Part shown: one piece after another, positions 44,067 through 56,771 of the stretch
Position numbering within the stretch: position 1 is the stretch's first letter
Layout of the letters: every line of letters starts with the position of its first letter
Origin: Sclerotinia nivalis
Lineage: Eukaryota; Ascomycota; Leotiomycetes; Helotiales; Sclerotiniaceae
NCBI GenBank assembly: GCA_029531795.1
Contig: JAPEIS010000001.1
Location: 4,340,001 to 4,404,000, forward strand
Length of the DNA: 64,000 bases
Reading direction: 5' to 3'
The notes under the pieces: generated by a model
Database searches by the model: none
Told to the model about the DNA's origin: nothing
What the model saw: the letters and a program-made list of their open reading frames with translations, nothing else
Position numbers and translations under genes: made by a program

Positions 44067-45161
44067 TTAGGACGCCTTAACATCATCATCATCAGCGATA
44101 TAATCCACAAACCCGGCATCTTTACCCTCCCTTCTCAATAAATATCTAAACCTCTCACTATTATTGCTCACCCATCCCGGGATATCATTATTATCCATCA
44201 ATATTTCATACTCCTCCCCTTTCCTATCCCACAAATCCAACCCCTTTCTCACTCTATCCACTATCCTTGATTCATTCCTGTACACCGCAAGGTTCAAAGT
44301 TGTATGCGAAAAGCTTGCCATCTTGTTCAATGTCTCCGAAATCATGGAAAAGCAAGATGAGCAATGCCACGAAGCATTCGCCAAATCTCGCTTTTGGAAA
44401 TAGGTAAAGGGCTTGAAACCTCCTTCGCCATTTCTTAAGTCGGCTGGGAGAATGGTTTTGGTGGGACCGGCGTAGATGGTTGCTTGAGGATGAGGCCACT
44501 CGGGACCTTTATGGAGAAATTGGAAACCGTAATAGTAGAAGCGACTGCGAAGTGTGAGCCGCTTATTAAAATCACAAGCTCGTAGGAGGTCAAGAGTCTC
44601 GGGACGTGGAATCTCGTCGATATCTGAGACAATGAGCACATCTCCTAGGTTGGCAGTTTGGTCACCGTTGAGCTGGGGAATGACTTGTGTGAACATGGCA
44701 TTTCGTTGATGATCTTCATAGTCCCATGTTCGATGAGAAGTAAAAGGCCGGTTCTCAAGGAGATGATATATTATCTTAGGAGAAAATTGAGAAAAACGTG
44801 ACTGATTGTCTAGAAAATGGAGAGGTTTGGGAAGCCCGGTAAAGGTAATGTTAGATTCGACTATGACAAAATAATCGACATGGTCTGCGAGAGTGTTGAG
44901 ACGAATCTCGAGCCAGTCTAGCTCCGAACTTAACATGAAAAGATCGTAGACCTTCCGAGGCCTTTCGGGTGGATGTTGATATGGACGCCAACCTTGAGCC
45001 TCACATACATTGTGGCGTGAAGTGGGTGTTTTGGAAAATAGACCAAGCTGCGATATATTTAAACGGCTGTAAAAGACAAAATTCAAGACTAACAAAAGCA
45101 CAACATAAGGTAGCGATCGTTGAAGCAAAACTCCGGGATTTCTTCTAGTGAGAGCCACCAT
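44067..45161 (-). CDS. Glycosyltransferase family 17 (beta-1,4-GlcNAc transferase-like)
   Basis: A 364-residue single-exon frame from ATG at 45161 (the frame is open six codons further without another ATG). Residues about 17-34 (LPYVVLLLVLNFVFYSRL) form a single signal anchor after a basic N-terminus, so it is a type II Golgi membrane protein. The luminal domain has family-17 motifs: RPRKVYDLFMLSSELDWLEI, LADHVDYFVIVESNITFTG, HQRNAMFTQ, then the D-x-D metal-binding segment VLIVSDIDEIPRPETL (Asp180, Asp182), and GPTKTILPADLRNGEGGF and NASWHCSSCFS. Family 17 includes mammalian MGAT3, which adds the bisecting GlcNAc to N-glycans; fungal members have no assigned acceptor, so the substrate is unknown. 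Its upstream side is gene-poor. Confidence 0.9.
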   Translation of the reverse strand: MVALTRRNPGVLLQRSLPYVVLLLVLNFVFYSRLNISQLGLFSKTPTSRHNVCEAQGWRPYQHPPERPRKVYDLFMLSSELDWLEIRLNTLADHVDYFVIVESNITFTGLPKPLHFLDNQSRFSQFSPKIIYHLLENRPFTSHRTWDYEDHQRNAMFTQVIPQLNGDQTANLGDVLIVSDIDEIPRPETLDLLRACDFNKRLTLRSRFYYYGFQFLHKGPEWPHPQATIYAGPTKTILPADLRNGEGGFKPFTYFQKRDLANASWHCSSCFSMISETLNKMASFSHTTLNLAVYRNESRIVDRVRKGLDLWDRKGEEYEILMDNNDIPGWVSNNSERFRYLLRREGKDAGFVDYIADDDDVKAS

Positions 45162-46745
45162 AATCACTTTGGTTGCCAAATGATGCTAATCATTCGTCCC
45201 GTGGTGCTCTCGTATTTAACGACTGCAAATGAGGTGTCGAAGTAAAACCTCAGCGAGCGAAAGAACTGAATGAAATTCCGTAGATGTGCTCATAACAGTC
45301 TACGACAGCAACCAACAATTTGATATAGCGTTGCGCCGGAAACGTTTTGCGCAGCAACACGAAAGCGTTAACAATGAAAAAAAGATGCCAATGCCTCCGG
45401 CCGTAGAGGTCTTTGCTTGCACTTATCGTTTATTTATTAGTATAATTATGGAAGTTAGAAGGAACATGTCAGACTTTTTCACAGCCCCCTTTAACAAATG
45501 AACGAGAGACAGGGGAAATAGGAAACTCCAACCAAATATTTGCAAAATTGTAGATTCGGTAAAAAAGCTTATGTAGGTGAGTGAATACGGGTTACTAATC
45601 CAATTTAGGTTAGTAGAATTATGGGGTTGGGAAATTTATTATCTCCATCTTGTGTCTCTTCTGAACTTTCTATTATTGAAGACTTCATTCATGACAACGA
45701 TGACTTATGCGCACAAGTAATCTGCTGAAGCGGTCGTTTCAACTACTGCCAGAATCTGGGCTGTGGTAGCGGCAGTATCATTGGCGTATACATTGATGCT
45801 ATCTCGAACCATAGCCGCCAACACGACCTTCACCACTATGCTTGCATGCTTTCTTTGGACCACTGCATTGAAAGCCTTCCAAATGATGAAAGTGTGATTC
45901 GCCCATAAGTGACGCCCTTGTCATTTGTATAACCCAGATACAATAGAGCCTCATGGCTTAGGCTGTTGGAGGGTTTCCTTTTACCTTTTGAAGATTCCCT
46001 GGGTTGGTATTTGAGGCTTGAATGAGTATCCAAGCATGATTCAAGACCATATAAGGCCAATCCAGTATGTTGGAGTTCAAGACCTTATTTCACACTTTCA
46101 CTGGGTACTTGATCACTTTACCACTCGCGATCGACTCGACTTCATCCAAACTCTGGTTTTGTCGTTTCTTTTTCGAGGCTCGTTTTCACTACCCTGTGAT
46201 TGACATTGCTGCGCCTCAGTATTGTTCATATTACTAGAATCCTACAAGATAGTATTTTTGTTAGGTTACCAGATTGGTTACCCTGATGGCTGGAAATATA
46301 CATTTCAAGTAAACGGATACTTCCAATAGTCTGCGATACCATTGGGCCAGCTTTTGGGTTGTTTTACGGATATTTCTGGTGGGTTTTGCTCATTATAATG
46401 TGCAATATCCACAGATGCATATAAAGGTTTCTTCTGTACTTGCTACACGTTGCTCCAGCAGTTATGCTTTCGTCAAGTTTTCAACATTCAAATTCAGTCT
46501 ACATCATATCTACTGCTGGGTTCTTCTCAATGGTCTTCATTCCTTAGTACAATCGGTGACACATTTAAGTCTTCGTGAGAACCTGCATTCAACTTCAATA
46601 TTATCAATGCACCATCAGAACCTCTGTCTCAGACGAACGCTAGCCAACCAGGCAAGCTGCAAGAAAAATTCAGCAAGGTCCAAAGACGAGTCGTCGTTGT
46701 TCAGATCGGACCTATGCCACTCTGTTCGCCTTCAAGTGCTTTTCT
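45162..46745. other. Gene-poor, possibly including the decayed front of an MFS transporter
   Basis: No gene I can support. Weak membrane-like segments on the plus strand near 46,250-46,400 (for example GYQIGYPDGWKYTFQVNGYF) might be further remnants of the transporter relic that starts clearly at about 46,750, but I cannot align them convincingly. Confidence 0.35.
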
Positions 46746-47407
46746 TTGCTGTTGTCCGGTGAACTAAATGGCCAGTTGCAGGCCAATATCGAATTGATGA
46801 ACCCTACCATGTTAGCTTATATGTTTGCATCAAAACTCGGTGCGGCAATCTCCTTGCGCCTTGCCGATAGAATTGGAAGACGGCCATTGTATCTTTTTTT
46901 CGACAGGTGCCTTTCTATTCGCCAATATATCGTTGGGCACATAACAAAAATATGTAGCAATGTTGATATTGAGAATGTCTCAGAGTACAGGGTCATCAAA
47001 TATGATTGCTGAATTCCTCTTTCCATCAGCCTCTGGAACCGGAGAAAGCTTATGCGCTCTTAGGACTGGCAATAATTGTTGAAATCGCAACTGAAACCCG
47101 ACGAGGTGAATATCTTGGTATAACCGCTCTCGGCTAGAAGTTTTTTTTTCTCTTGCTCTTCACATTCAATTTAATTCTACTGACCACTACAAGTCCAGCT
47201 ACATTTCCAAGTCTGGGTCTTGTTATTGGCAGTATCGTGTCCCAAAAGCTCGGTTGGCACCATATATTCTATACATTCAGTGTCCTTGCGTTCCCCTGCC
47301 TCGTCCTCGTTTACTTTTTCCTCCCTGAATCTCTGGATAACTTCAAGATACCAACGTCTTCTTTTGCCATGAATGTTGCTACAATCGAATTTTGGAGAAG
47401 ACCTTAG
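46746..47407 (+). pseudogene. Remnant of an MFS drug:H+ antiporter
   Basis: Three segments in shifting frames follow the order of a DHA1-type transporter. First, MLAYMFASKLGAAISLRLAD and RIGRRPLYLFF at 46,800-46,900, the helix 2-3 loop motif A. Second, AMLILRMSQSTGSSNMI near 46,960-47,010 and ALLGLAIIVEIATETRRGEY near 47,050-47,120 (the usual helix 4-5 segment with A-D-I-A-x-x-x-x-R-G). Third, LGLVIGSIVSQKLGWHHIFY and LVYFFLPES at 47,200-47,340 (helix 5-6, motif C region). Frame changes and a stop (TAG near 47,139) separate them. Intact relatives export drugs or metabolites from the plasma membrane. The C-terminal half is not visible downstream, so the gene seems truncated as well as frameshifted. 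Confidence 0.6.
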
Positions 47408-50400
47408 ACATTTCAATAGTATATGGGAGGAATCATCTTGAATTAAATTCCTCACCGCTCACCCTGCCCAAAAGATTCCTCCTCTCAGAACTACTTTTCA
47501 ATTGTCAAGAGAAGTAGAGGCATTGAAATTATTTATGAGACAATCAACTCCCTCGAAAAGGTGCAAATCGCTAACGGTCTGTTGAATCAATAGATACAGC
47601 ACATCTTGGGCCCTTCATATGTCAATTCTTCACCATGGAAACTATAACAATCATCTTCGTTGTATTTTGCACTTCGTCATCGGCGTACTCCCAAACTTCC
47701 ATGCAATGCCCATAAGTAACATCTCACACTTACTGATTCTTTAGTCCGGCCATAACCACCAAACCCCGCTTAACTTTCAAAGCACTGGTTGCTGTCTCAA
47801 GAAGTGCTACGATTTTCTTCGCAGTCGCCTGGCTACTTGTAGCAGGTATTTGATCAAGACTTAGGAATTCTCACACCACTCCCTTTCCATTCTTCCCTCC
47901 AATAAGTAAGTACATGGGACTCGATCCATCTCTTATCCGCACCCCAGAAAAAACCACCGAAGCCCATAGGTTCTGGTCTAGGCTAGGCCTCTTTTAATTT
48001 TCCGGAGCTCGCAACAATGCATGTTTCAGATGATGCAGAACATAGGGAAGTTCGGATGATGATATATTTAGATACTATTAAGGGAAAGGGCTTTTGCTTC
48101 TCTGGTTTCGTTTAGATTTAATGGTAATAACATTATTTATGCTTTTATAATTTTGCTGTGAGAGAATAGATCTTGATTCTGAAAAACTATAGCGCTACAA
48201 TCCTTACAACTGAAAAATCATTATGTATTTTAGGTTGATTTATCTAAATCGCTGATTTGATGAGGAGGAAGAGGATGGCACGAGGACCCCGGTATACAGC
48301 AGATAGTCTAGTAGTAGGATCTCCTCTAATATTGGGGCAAGCAAATAAGGTTGCCGTTAGATGGGACGAACGATTAAGATACAAATATCTAGGTGAGTAA
48401 TCACATACAACATCGGATGATAGATAGAATGAAAGTAAAATAAATGAGCAAGCAATATCGGATGATAGATTGGGATGGGAAAAGGTGGGAAGCATTGACA
48501 GTTGCCGATTTCAGATTTAGGATTGTACAGTGCTTCCTAAATGGGAGGGTGGAAAGGAGGCAGGGAAGCGAGATATTACTTGAAGTTTATGGTGGTGTTT
48601 ATGTACCGTGCCGAAACCGACTGTTCGTTATGCGATGTTAACTATATGTGATCGGAGTTAAATGTTTGAAGTTATTTGAGACAAGCTGTGCTATAGCAGA
48701 AAAATGCCGAATTATATTTCTTACCTACCTACTTAAAGATTTGTTGGTCGTGTATTTATCTATGGATTGTGGTGGTGGCGAGAAGTACTTTATCAAGCGG
48801 AGAAATGCCTTAGTTGAATCGTTCGCCCGAGAAGGATGAGTTTGATCGCAAACTCACGGAAATGAGGATGAATGATTGAGCCTCAATAAGAGTTCACGAT
48901 GAAAGTCTGCAGTAAATTTGCATGGCATTGGAGGATCAATTAATTCTACGGAACCCCAGATATATCTCCGTTGGGTGCTTACGACAGGCTTGAAGGAGGC
49001 GAAGACGTGCTATGAATAGTGCGATTCCTACAGTACCACGTATACTCATGGTGTGTAGCGACGATGTGACGATATTGATGACGGCGAGGCTCTGGAAGTG
49101 TCGTGATTTTATGATTTGGAAATCGGAAGGGTGCATGGAGAGGAGTGGAGGAATGGAAGCCTGGGGATTGGCCTATACGAGTACGGAGGTACTAAGCCGC
49201 AATTTGGTTAAGCCTCTATTTGATGGTAAGAAGGTATTTTGACCTGCCTTGTATGGGAAGGAACGGCTAAGGTGCCAAGAAAATACGTAGAAATCGTATA
49301 GTTAGATGGGATTGAGGTTTGGTAATTTGGCAACACATTTTGGAGTTAAAGAACTGAGAAGGATGGTAATTGTGAGTGCCAATGTAAATGTACGAGCTCA
49401 GACGGCGAAGATGTTTGATGTTTTATGTGTGAAGCTGGGTGAAGGCGGAAAGGAGTGGTGGTTGATAGTAGAAACTCACGGACGTCCTAGGGATAAGGCG
49501 ATAGCACGCACGATGTTTTGTTTGTGTGATGGTTGGTGAGATCTTCTGGGTCTCATCACAGGATATCGAGTTTCAAATATCTATAGTGATATCCATCTAG
49601 ATGCAAACGACAATGAGCAAACATAAATGCGGATCACTAATCTGTTGGTATTGATTAAGCAGGCGTATATGAAAAACATCAGATGAAAGAATTGGGGAAA
49701 TCCGAAATGTTTGATGTTTCCCTTTCCTCCATATTTCGGCCTTTCAGGAGATTTTCCTTGGATGCTTGATCCTTTAAAATCTGATTGGAGCATGACAACG
49801 AGATGAAAACTAGGGATTCAATCCTAAGAAGATAACTTTCTCGGCAATCTTTTTTTGCTTTTCCATTTCTAATTGTACAATTGCTTTTACTTTTGACTTA
49901 GGTGGAAGGTTGAGAGATCGATTAGATGTACGAATGCCGAATCTACGATATAATTTAAAATAGAGTTGTCTGTTAGATGAAGATGTAAAACTCCGAAAAT
50001 CCGAAATGTATAGAAGTAACTATTTAATCCTTTCAACTTGCATTAACTCAATGGGATTTTGAAGATGGTAATAAATACAACTTTATTACTATCTATTTTT
50101 ATATTTTAATGATTTTTGAATTTTCTGAATTTTATATCTTTACTTAACGGATAACGGATAACCCTTTCATGATTTTTGAACCATACATGTTCAGTTAGTT
50201 CTTGAAGAGGAGACCCATCTTGGTGGTAAAAAATACATAGAGCTATCTATTGGTTGGTAATCATCCCACACTTAGCCTTGTATACATTTGATTGAGAAAT
50301 TTCGCTTATTGCCATCCAAAAAAAATATCTTGGCAGTTTACGAAGTTTAATTGGTCCACTCCTTCAACAGCCATCACAACCTCAAACACTCCTGTTCAAG

Positions 50401-51282
50401 CATCCGATTTTTGACATGAACAAAAAGTCCGACTGGCTGCGGTCATTCATCTCCCAATTCCCTGTCGCAATATTGTTTCTCAAGTTTCAGCATAATCTCA
50501 TGGTTCAGATCAAATCATCCCAGTGGATCTAGTCTGCCCGCGGGCCGGGAAAGGGGCAATGTGGCTCACCATGAGAGTGGTCAGTCTAGCTTGTTACATG
50601 TCAATGCTCCATTGTCCACTGAATCCTCCATAGGTTTCCCATATGCACATTCGCATACATGATGATTTCACTCATACTTTTACAATCTACCCCTCTCTGC
50701 TACAATAATAATTCTCGGAGCTTACTCCCTTGCTGTGAAGTCTGCAGGGCATTGACTTATCCTTAGCTGGACGGTTTAGGAAAGAAGAATTCCTTCGAAT
50801 GCGTTATTTTCTTATAATATCTCTTATCCTCTTTCTTCAAGTCGAAGAGCTTGTGAATCACTTTGTCAATTTCTAAGTATTCAATATCACCGTCACTCCT
50901 TACGCGGTGCATTCTCCTTCTATTTCGGTCATCTTTATTCTTGCTATTTTATATCTCACCTTTGACAGTTGTGTAGCTCATCTGATATTCTTCATCTATT
51001 CACTAAGCATCAATTGTTCGGCAATCCTCCTTTGTTGAGTCACAATAAGCGATATTCGTTATTGTCTTCGTTGTTCACAGTTACACACAGCAAGAACAAT
51101 AGCATTAGAACTCGACAGCTTTCCATAAATTTTCGTGATATCAGTTTGATTTGAAGGCACTCATTAAAATCACACTGTACAAACAACTTCAATACTTTCA
51201 TTCAGAATTCCACAAAATTAATCTTTCGAAGCTATCATCAGGAACAACACGCTAAGTTCACTCAATCTTTACAACTACAAAC
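47408..51282. other. 3.9-kb gene-poor stretch upstream of the GH16 gene
   Basis: No gene I can support. Short open frames on both strands lack recognisable domains. From about 50,950 on, pyrimidine-rich then CA/AAC-rich sequence looks like promoter and leader of the glucanase gene. Confidence 0.45.
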
Positions 51283-52254
51283 ATGCCTTCAAATCAAATG
51301 TTCAGTCGCATCGGTGCTGCGTTGATTCTCGCTGCTGGCAGCGCGAACGCCGCATATACAATTAACCACTTGTACGACCATACAAACTTCTTCTCGGAAT
51401 TCAGCTTCTTCTCTGATTCTGATCCAACCCACGGTCTGGTGGCATATCAAAACGCTTCTGCTTCCAACAAAACAGCACTCGCTGGATATACTAACAATGC
51501 TGGTGTCGGCTCCGTTTACCTCGGAGTAGACCACACTACCGTGCTCTCAGGAACTGCTGGAAGGGCCTCAACTCGTGTGACCTCAAACAAAGCATACACC
51601 CACGGCTTGTTCATCGCTGATGTTGCCCATATGCCAGAAGGATGTGGAACTTGGCCCGCATTGTGGAGTTTTGGTGACGACTGGCCTACACGTGGAGAGA
51701 TGGACATTATCGAGGGAGTGAACGGTGGAACCACAAATCAAATGACCCTTCATACTTCGGAAAATTGTATCATGAACAACACTGGATCTGCCGCTGGCAC
51801 CACTCTTGTTGGCGCAGACTGCAATACTGGCAACGGAAATACAGGATGTGGTCAGACAGTCAAAAACACAGCTACCTACGGTCCAGGGTTCAACGCAGCT
51901 GGAGGTGGTGTCTATGCATGGGAATGGACCTCATCTCACATTGCCATCTACTTCTTTCCCCGTACAGCTATCCCAGAAAACATCCAATCTGGCAAGCCAG
52001 ACCCAAAAAATTGGGGAACGCCAATGGCCATGTTCTCTGGTAGCGGTTGCGACATAGATACTCATTTCAAGGAGCACAACATTGTCCTCGATACCACTTT
52101 TTGTGGGGACTGGGCTGGTTCAGTCTGGTCAAGCGGAGGTTGCGCAGCTAGCACCAAAACTGCCACTTGCGCTGCCTACGTTGCTGCCAATCCAAGTGCA
52201 TTCAAGAACGCTTACTGGATCATCAACTCAATCAAGGTCTTCTCCTCAAAATGA
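51283..52254 (+). CDS. Secreted GH16 endo-1,3(4)-beta-glucanase
   Basis: A 323-residue single-exon frame. Residues 1-23 form a secretion signal (MFSRIGAALILAAGSANA then AYTINH). The GH16 catalytic motif is GEMDIIEGVN: nucleophile Glu139, Asp141 and acid/base Glu144 in the E-x-D-x-x-E pattern typical of this subgroup. Flanking family features are HGLFIADVAHMPEGCGTWPA, LWSFGDDWPTRG before the motif, and HTSENC, YAWEWTSSHIAIYFFPR and FCGDWAGSVW after it. Several Cys pairs suggest disulfides, and N-x-S/T sites suggest N-glycosylation. The enzyme should cut beta-1,3 (or mixed) glucan outside the cell, in fungal wall remodelling or plant wall attack. There is no GPI signal and no carbohydrate-binding module, so it is probably released. 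The ATG follows an AACTACAAACATG context. Confidence 0.94.
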   Translation: MPSNQMFSRIGAALILAAGSANAAYTINHLYDHTNFFSEFSFFSDSDPTHGLVAYQNASASNKTALAGYTNNAGVGSVYLGVDHTTVLSGTAGRASTRVTSNKAYTHGLFIADVAHMPEGCGTWPALWSFGDDWPTRGEMDIIEGVNGGTTNQMTLHTSENCIMNNTGSAAGTTLVGADCNTGNGNTGCGQTVKNTATYGPGFNAAGGGVYAWEWTSSHIAIYFFPRTAIPENIQSGKPDPKNWGTPMAMFSGSGCDIDTHFKEHNIVLDTTFCGDWAGSVWSSGGCAASTKTATCAAYVAANPSAFKNAYWIINSIKVFSSK

Positions 52255-53090
52255 GCCATCAAGAGAGAAGTCACTCCTATGACATTAGTGACATGGATGA
52301 GCCGATATCTTGGGGATGCTGGAGATGCTCTTTTCAAATTCAATATTTTTATATTTTTCACATTCACACTTTTCCTTTTGACCTCTTCCACTTCACACTA
52401 TGTTTTCATGAATATATTTTGTACTTTAGCTTCCGTCGATAGATTCTTTGGCGTTTAGCAAGGGAAATACCACAATTTCATTTGCAGCATTGGCAACACA
52501 TTTATAAGGTGTAGGGCGTTTTGGCTTTAAAAATACCTATAGGATTGATTGCTGGAACTGATTTACCTAAGATCCTGTCAAAAGGGAGGATTTTTTTGGT
52601 GGACATGCATGGCATACAAAATGTTATACTCTAAGATTACATTTATTTTCCTGCCAATTTTTGTTCAATTACGATTCCCGTGTGATATTCTGTGACATGT
52701 AACATGTGAAATGTGATGGTGAAAACTTAGATCTCTATATTGATATTAATACTAACGAAATTCAACCAGAGACAGGAAGCAGTGAAGATGAACTTGATTG
52801 TAGATATTTCCCAAATCTTCGGTTTTCTCCATGGAAGCGCCAAGAGCCTAGAAATAGAGCTTGATCCAAGCTCCAGGGTCTTCAAGCATCAAGAGTTTAG
52901 CGAAGATCATCACTAAACATCACTAAATCCTTGACCGTAAAGCTTCACTCCACTGCAAAATAAATTATTTCCCACGCGTAAACTTACACTTAAGTACACA
53001 ACAACACTTACCTCATATCACTATCGCATATATCCGAACTATAAATCCTCAACCCTCTGCAGCTTGTGAGATTCCTCCGGCATTATCAAT
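52255..53090. other. Intergenic between the GH16 and PRP4 genes
   Basis: No gene seen. AT-rich, with a CATGTAACATGTGAAATGTGA repeat-like patch near 52695 and an ATCACTAAACATCACTAAA duplication near 52908-52926. Confidence 0.5.
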
Positions 53091-54799
53091 ATGCATCCTT
53101 CAAGACAAGCTTATGTGGAGGAGGCCAAAGAAGTAAGTAATACCCCTCCAAGCTATTATTTTTCCAATCATGCATACGAATGAATACTAGGCAGATGAAT
53201 AAGTACACATTCACAAGCAGCTGCTAATCTACTCTCCCGCGCAGGATACAGGTATAGATCTCGCAGATGTCCGTAAGTACCATTTCCCGCGCAATCTTCC
53301 GCTGCCCACTAAACTCCACCACAGCCCTCGACCGCGACTATGATATGCCATCTGCAACCGCAGGTATTGCCCCCGAGCGCGCCAGCGCAATTCTTTCTCA
53401 ATTCGATCGCAAACGTCGCGCAGCCGCCATAGCGGTTCCTACTGATGATGGACGCGTGCGCGCACGACTTCGAGAAATGGGTGAACCTATTACATTATTT
53501 GGGGAAGGACCGGGTGATAGAAGAGATCGATTACGACAGCTGTTGACGATTGAAAGTGAGATGAAGGCGGAAGAAAATGGAGAGGGTGATGATGGCGATG
53601 TGGAGATGGGGGAGGGGGTTAAGGATGAGGAAGCGGAGGAGGAATTTTATACGAGGGGCACGAAGGAATTACTAGACGCGAGGATAGACGTTGCGAAGTT
53701 TTCGTTGCCGAGGGCCAAGAAGAGAATAGAGACCCAGAAAATTGAGAAGGATATTCCATTGAGGACTCATATTAAATTTAGACAAGGGATCAAGGAGAGA
53801 CTAAAGGATTTCGAGCTTCAGGGAAGTCAAACGGCTGGAGAGAGACCAGTTAGTATTGTGAGAATTTCGCCCAATGGGAAATTGGTCGCAGCGGGAAATT
53901 GGGGAGGTGGGATTAAGCTGCTCGGGATACCGGATTTGGAAGTTAAGAAGTCGCTGAGGGGACATACAGATAGGGTGGGTGGAATTTCTTGGGCACCGGG
54001 TGCCACGATAGAGGGATCGAATGTCTCGCCTGGTAGTGTTAACTTGGCATCGGGAGGAGCAGAAGGAAAAGTTCATTTATGGAATCTGGAGCAAGATACA
54101 CCTGTTTCGACATTGGCGGGACATAATCAGAGAGTTTGCCGAGTGGAATTTCATCCGTCGGGTAAATATGTTGCATCTGCATCCGAGGACACAACATGGA
54201 GATTATGGGATGTTGAAACTACGACGGAACTTTTACTTCAAGAAGGACATTCAAGAGGAGTTTTCTGTCTTAATTTCAATGGTGATGGATCACTTCTAGC
54301 AAGTGCAGGCATGGATAGTATTGGACGTATCTGGGATCTTCGAACAGGTCGTACAGTTATGATCTTAGATGGACATATTCGACCGATCTACGCACTGGAC
54401 TGGTCAACCGATGGTCATCGTGTTTTATCTGGATCTGGCGATGGCTGGATCAAATGCTGGGATGTGAGGAAAGTCGCAAGTACCGGTGGAGTGGGCGCAC
54501 ATCGTAGTGTGGTTTCTGATTTGAGATGGTTCAAAGGTATGGATGCTATGTCTTCACCGGAGAAAGATGAGAAAGGGGTAGTGCAACCAAGGAAGGCGGG
54601 AACATTTTTTGTTTCCAGTGGCTTTGATAAGGATGTTAATATCTTTTCGGCGGATGATTGGGCATTGGTACAGAGTTTGAGTGGTCATACGGGAAATGTG
54701 CATAGTTGTGATGTAGGAGCAGATGGAAAATGGATCGTTAGTGGTGGATATGATAGAACGGTTAAATTATGGGGAAGAAATAATGGAGAGGGGATTTAA
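53091..54799 (+). CDS. PRP4: U4/U6 snRNP splicing factor PRP4 (WD40)
   Basis: Three exons (53091-53132, 53245-53272, 53325-54799) give 514 residues. It begins [14 protein letters not shown]; the 28-base second exon reads DTGIDLADV. The splicing-factor motif domain follows at about residues 55-90 ([37 protein letters not shown]). An acidic stretch ([20 protein letters not shown]) precedes the basic segment [20 protein letters not shown]. Seven WD40 blades fill residues about 205-510, with [66 protein letters not shown] and [20 protein letters not shown]. Prp4 binds Prp3 in the U4/U6.U5 tri-snRNP. The order and the G-H...W-D signatures leave little doubt. Both introns are about 52-112 bases and phase-consistent. 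Confidence 0.93.
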
Positions 54800-56771
54800 G
54801 GATTTTTTTCATCATGTCTGGGCGTTTGGTGAAAAAAAGTAAAATCTTGCAAAAGTTTTTCATAAGATCTTACACCCGACTATAGTAGACTGGCTATGGA
54901 TCAGCTTCTTGCATTCAGCAATGGCGCTTTGGGGATTATTCATACATTTAACAGGGAATGATATAGGGCGTTTTGTTGGGATACCCGGTATATGTATGTA
55001 TGCATGGAAGTTTATGTATGTATACGGATAGAAAATAAAAATTGGAAGAGAGGTAGAGAATTTGTGAAAGAAACTGTTAAGTGAGAATAAAGCTGATGGA
55101 TACGAGGTAGTAGGTAGATATATACTTGAATTGGGAATTTTGATAAGTGATAAGTGAGATGGTTTTGATGAGTTAGTAGGTGGGTAGGCGGGTAGGTAGG
55201 TAGGTATGGTGATTATGGGAGAGGGGAGAGGAGAGATTTGCGTTTATGTATTGTGTGCTTGAGTATGATTTGGGAAGATGTGGAGATGTGAAGATATAGA
55301 GATGTGGAGATGTGAAGACTGATGTAATGACTTTGGAATGTTGAATGTTGATTATCGAACATCTGAAATTACCTTGGAATTGATTATCGAATTCGAATAT
55401 CTGAATGTTTGAATATCTAAATATAACCTGATGATTTTACACTCAAGTATAAATCGATAGATGGATATATTCGTTCGTATACTAATTATAATATAATATT
55501 ATATAGTATAGTATATATACTCCCCTTTACTCATCCATCATCTAAGCGATTTATTTATTCTCTCTTTTTTTTTCTACTAGAGTAAAGATAGATTATATAT
55601 ATTCAGCTCGGTATCTTCGAAACTTTATCTATAGATTATCTATCTAGATAGGTATTATAAGTCATCCTCCTGTCCAATTTACTCTATTACAACTTATTTT
55701 ATCTTATCCTATCCTATCTTAATTATATATCCTATCCAATCATCAATCTCATCTCATCCAAGCATAACAACTTACTATATTCCAATAGCCAATACCCAAC
55801 ACCAACAGCAACAGCAACAGCAAACATTGACCTCACTACTCGCTACCCCTTTCATTCCATTCCAATACATCCCAATTCAACCCCTAACCTTACGAGTATT
55901 CAAATCCAAATCCAAATCCAAATCCTATATCAAAGATATATATACCTATCTACCTCCAATACATCACTCAAATAAATTAAATCAATCCTCTTCCTCCTTC
56001 CCACCCAATATATCCTTTATCTTTTCTTAACTTGATATCTTAAATTCTCAATTCTCACTTCTCTTCCATCCTCACTTCTCTTTCCCTTCCATTCTATCCC
56101 GTCCTACTTGAAGGTATCTATATACTTACTTATTTACTTCCTACTACAACATTCTTATTTAATGAATATTTATCGAGTGAGGGATCATACCTAGTATACC
56201 TAGTATTCCTAATATTTCTTTCGAGGAATAGGATGAAAGCTTAGATTAAGATTACTTTATCTGTTAATACTCGAGTAGATAGATATATCTTATTATCATC
56301 ACTACACAGCACTCACGGTACTCACGCTCCAATGGAAAATATAACAAATAGCGAATAGTAGAAATATATCAAGATTCATTGTTCATTATTCATAATATAT
56401 CCAAGCTCGTAAGTCATAATATACAATAAATATATCTGTGATAAAACCATAAAAGAATTGAGTAAACTATATTATATTATATTATATGTATTGTATTGTA
56501 TAATCATTGCAAGATAGCCAACCAAAAGACTCCAGATTAAAATGGGTATCAATCGCACGCATGCATCGCCTCTTAGATGTTTTTGTTTCTTCGTCCATCG
56601 AGTTATTCCCATTCATCTCGAGGTGCGCCCTGGAAATTGGAACAGGGCGTTTAACCCCCAAGTTTCCTTGGATGTCATGATGCGCCCTATTTCCCTTCTG
56701 TCCTGTTTCAAGTTCCATTATAGGCCGTCCTTTCGTTTCGTTTCCTTTCCCTTCCCGTCCAAAGAAAAAAT
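54800..56771. other. 2-kb AT-rich simple-sequence region between convergent genes
   Basis: No gene seen. It contains many short tandem repeats: TAGG units (55175-55206), TATA-rich runs near 55490-55520, CAACAG units (55804-55822), AAATCC units (55898-55924) and TATAT runs near 56469-56488. It lies between the 3' ends of PRP4 and the Cys-rich gene. Confidence 0.5.
55898..55924. repeat. AAATCC microsatellite
   Basis: About four consecutive AAATCC hexamers, the clearest of several microsatellites in this block. Confidence 0.7.
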
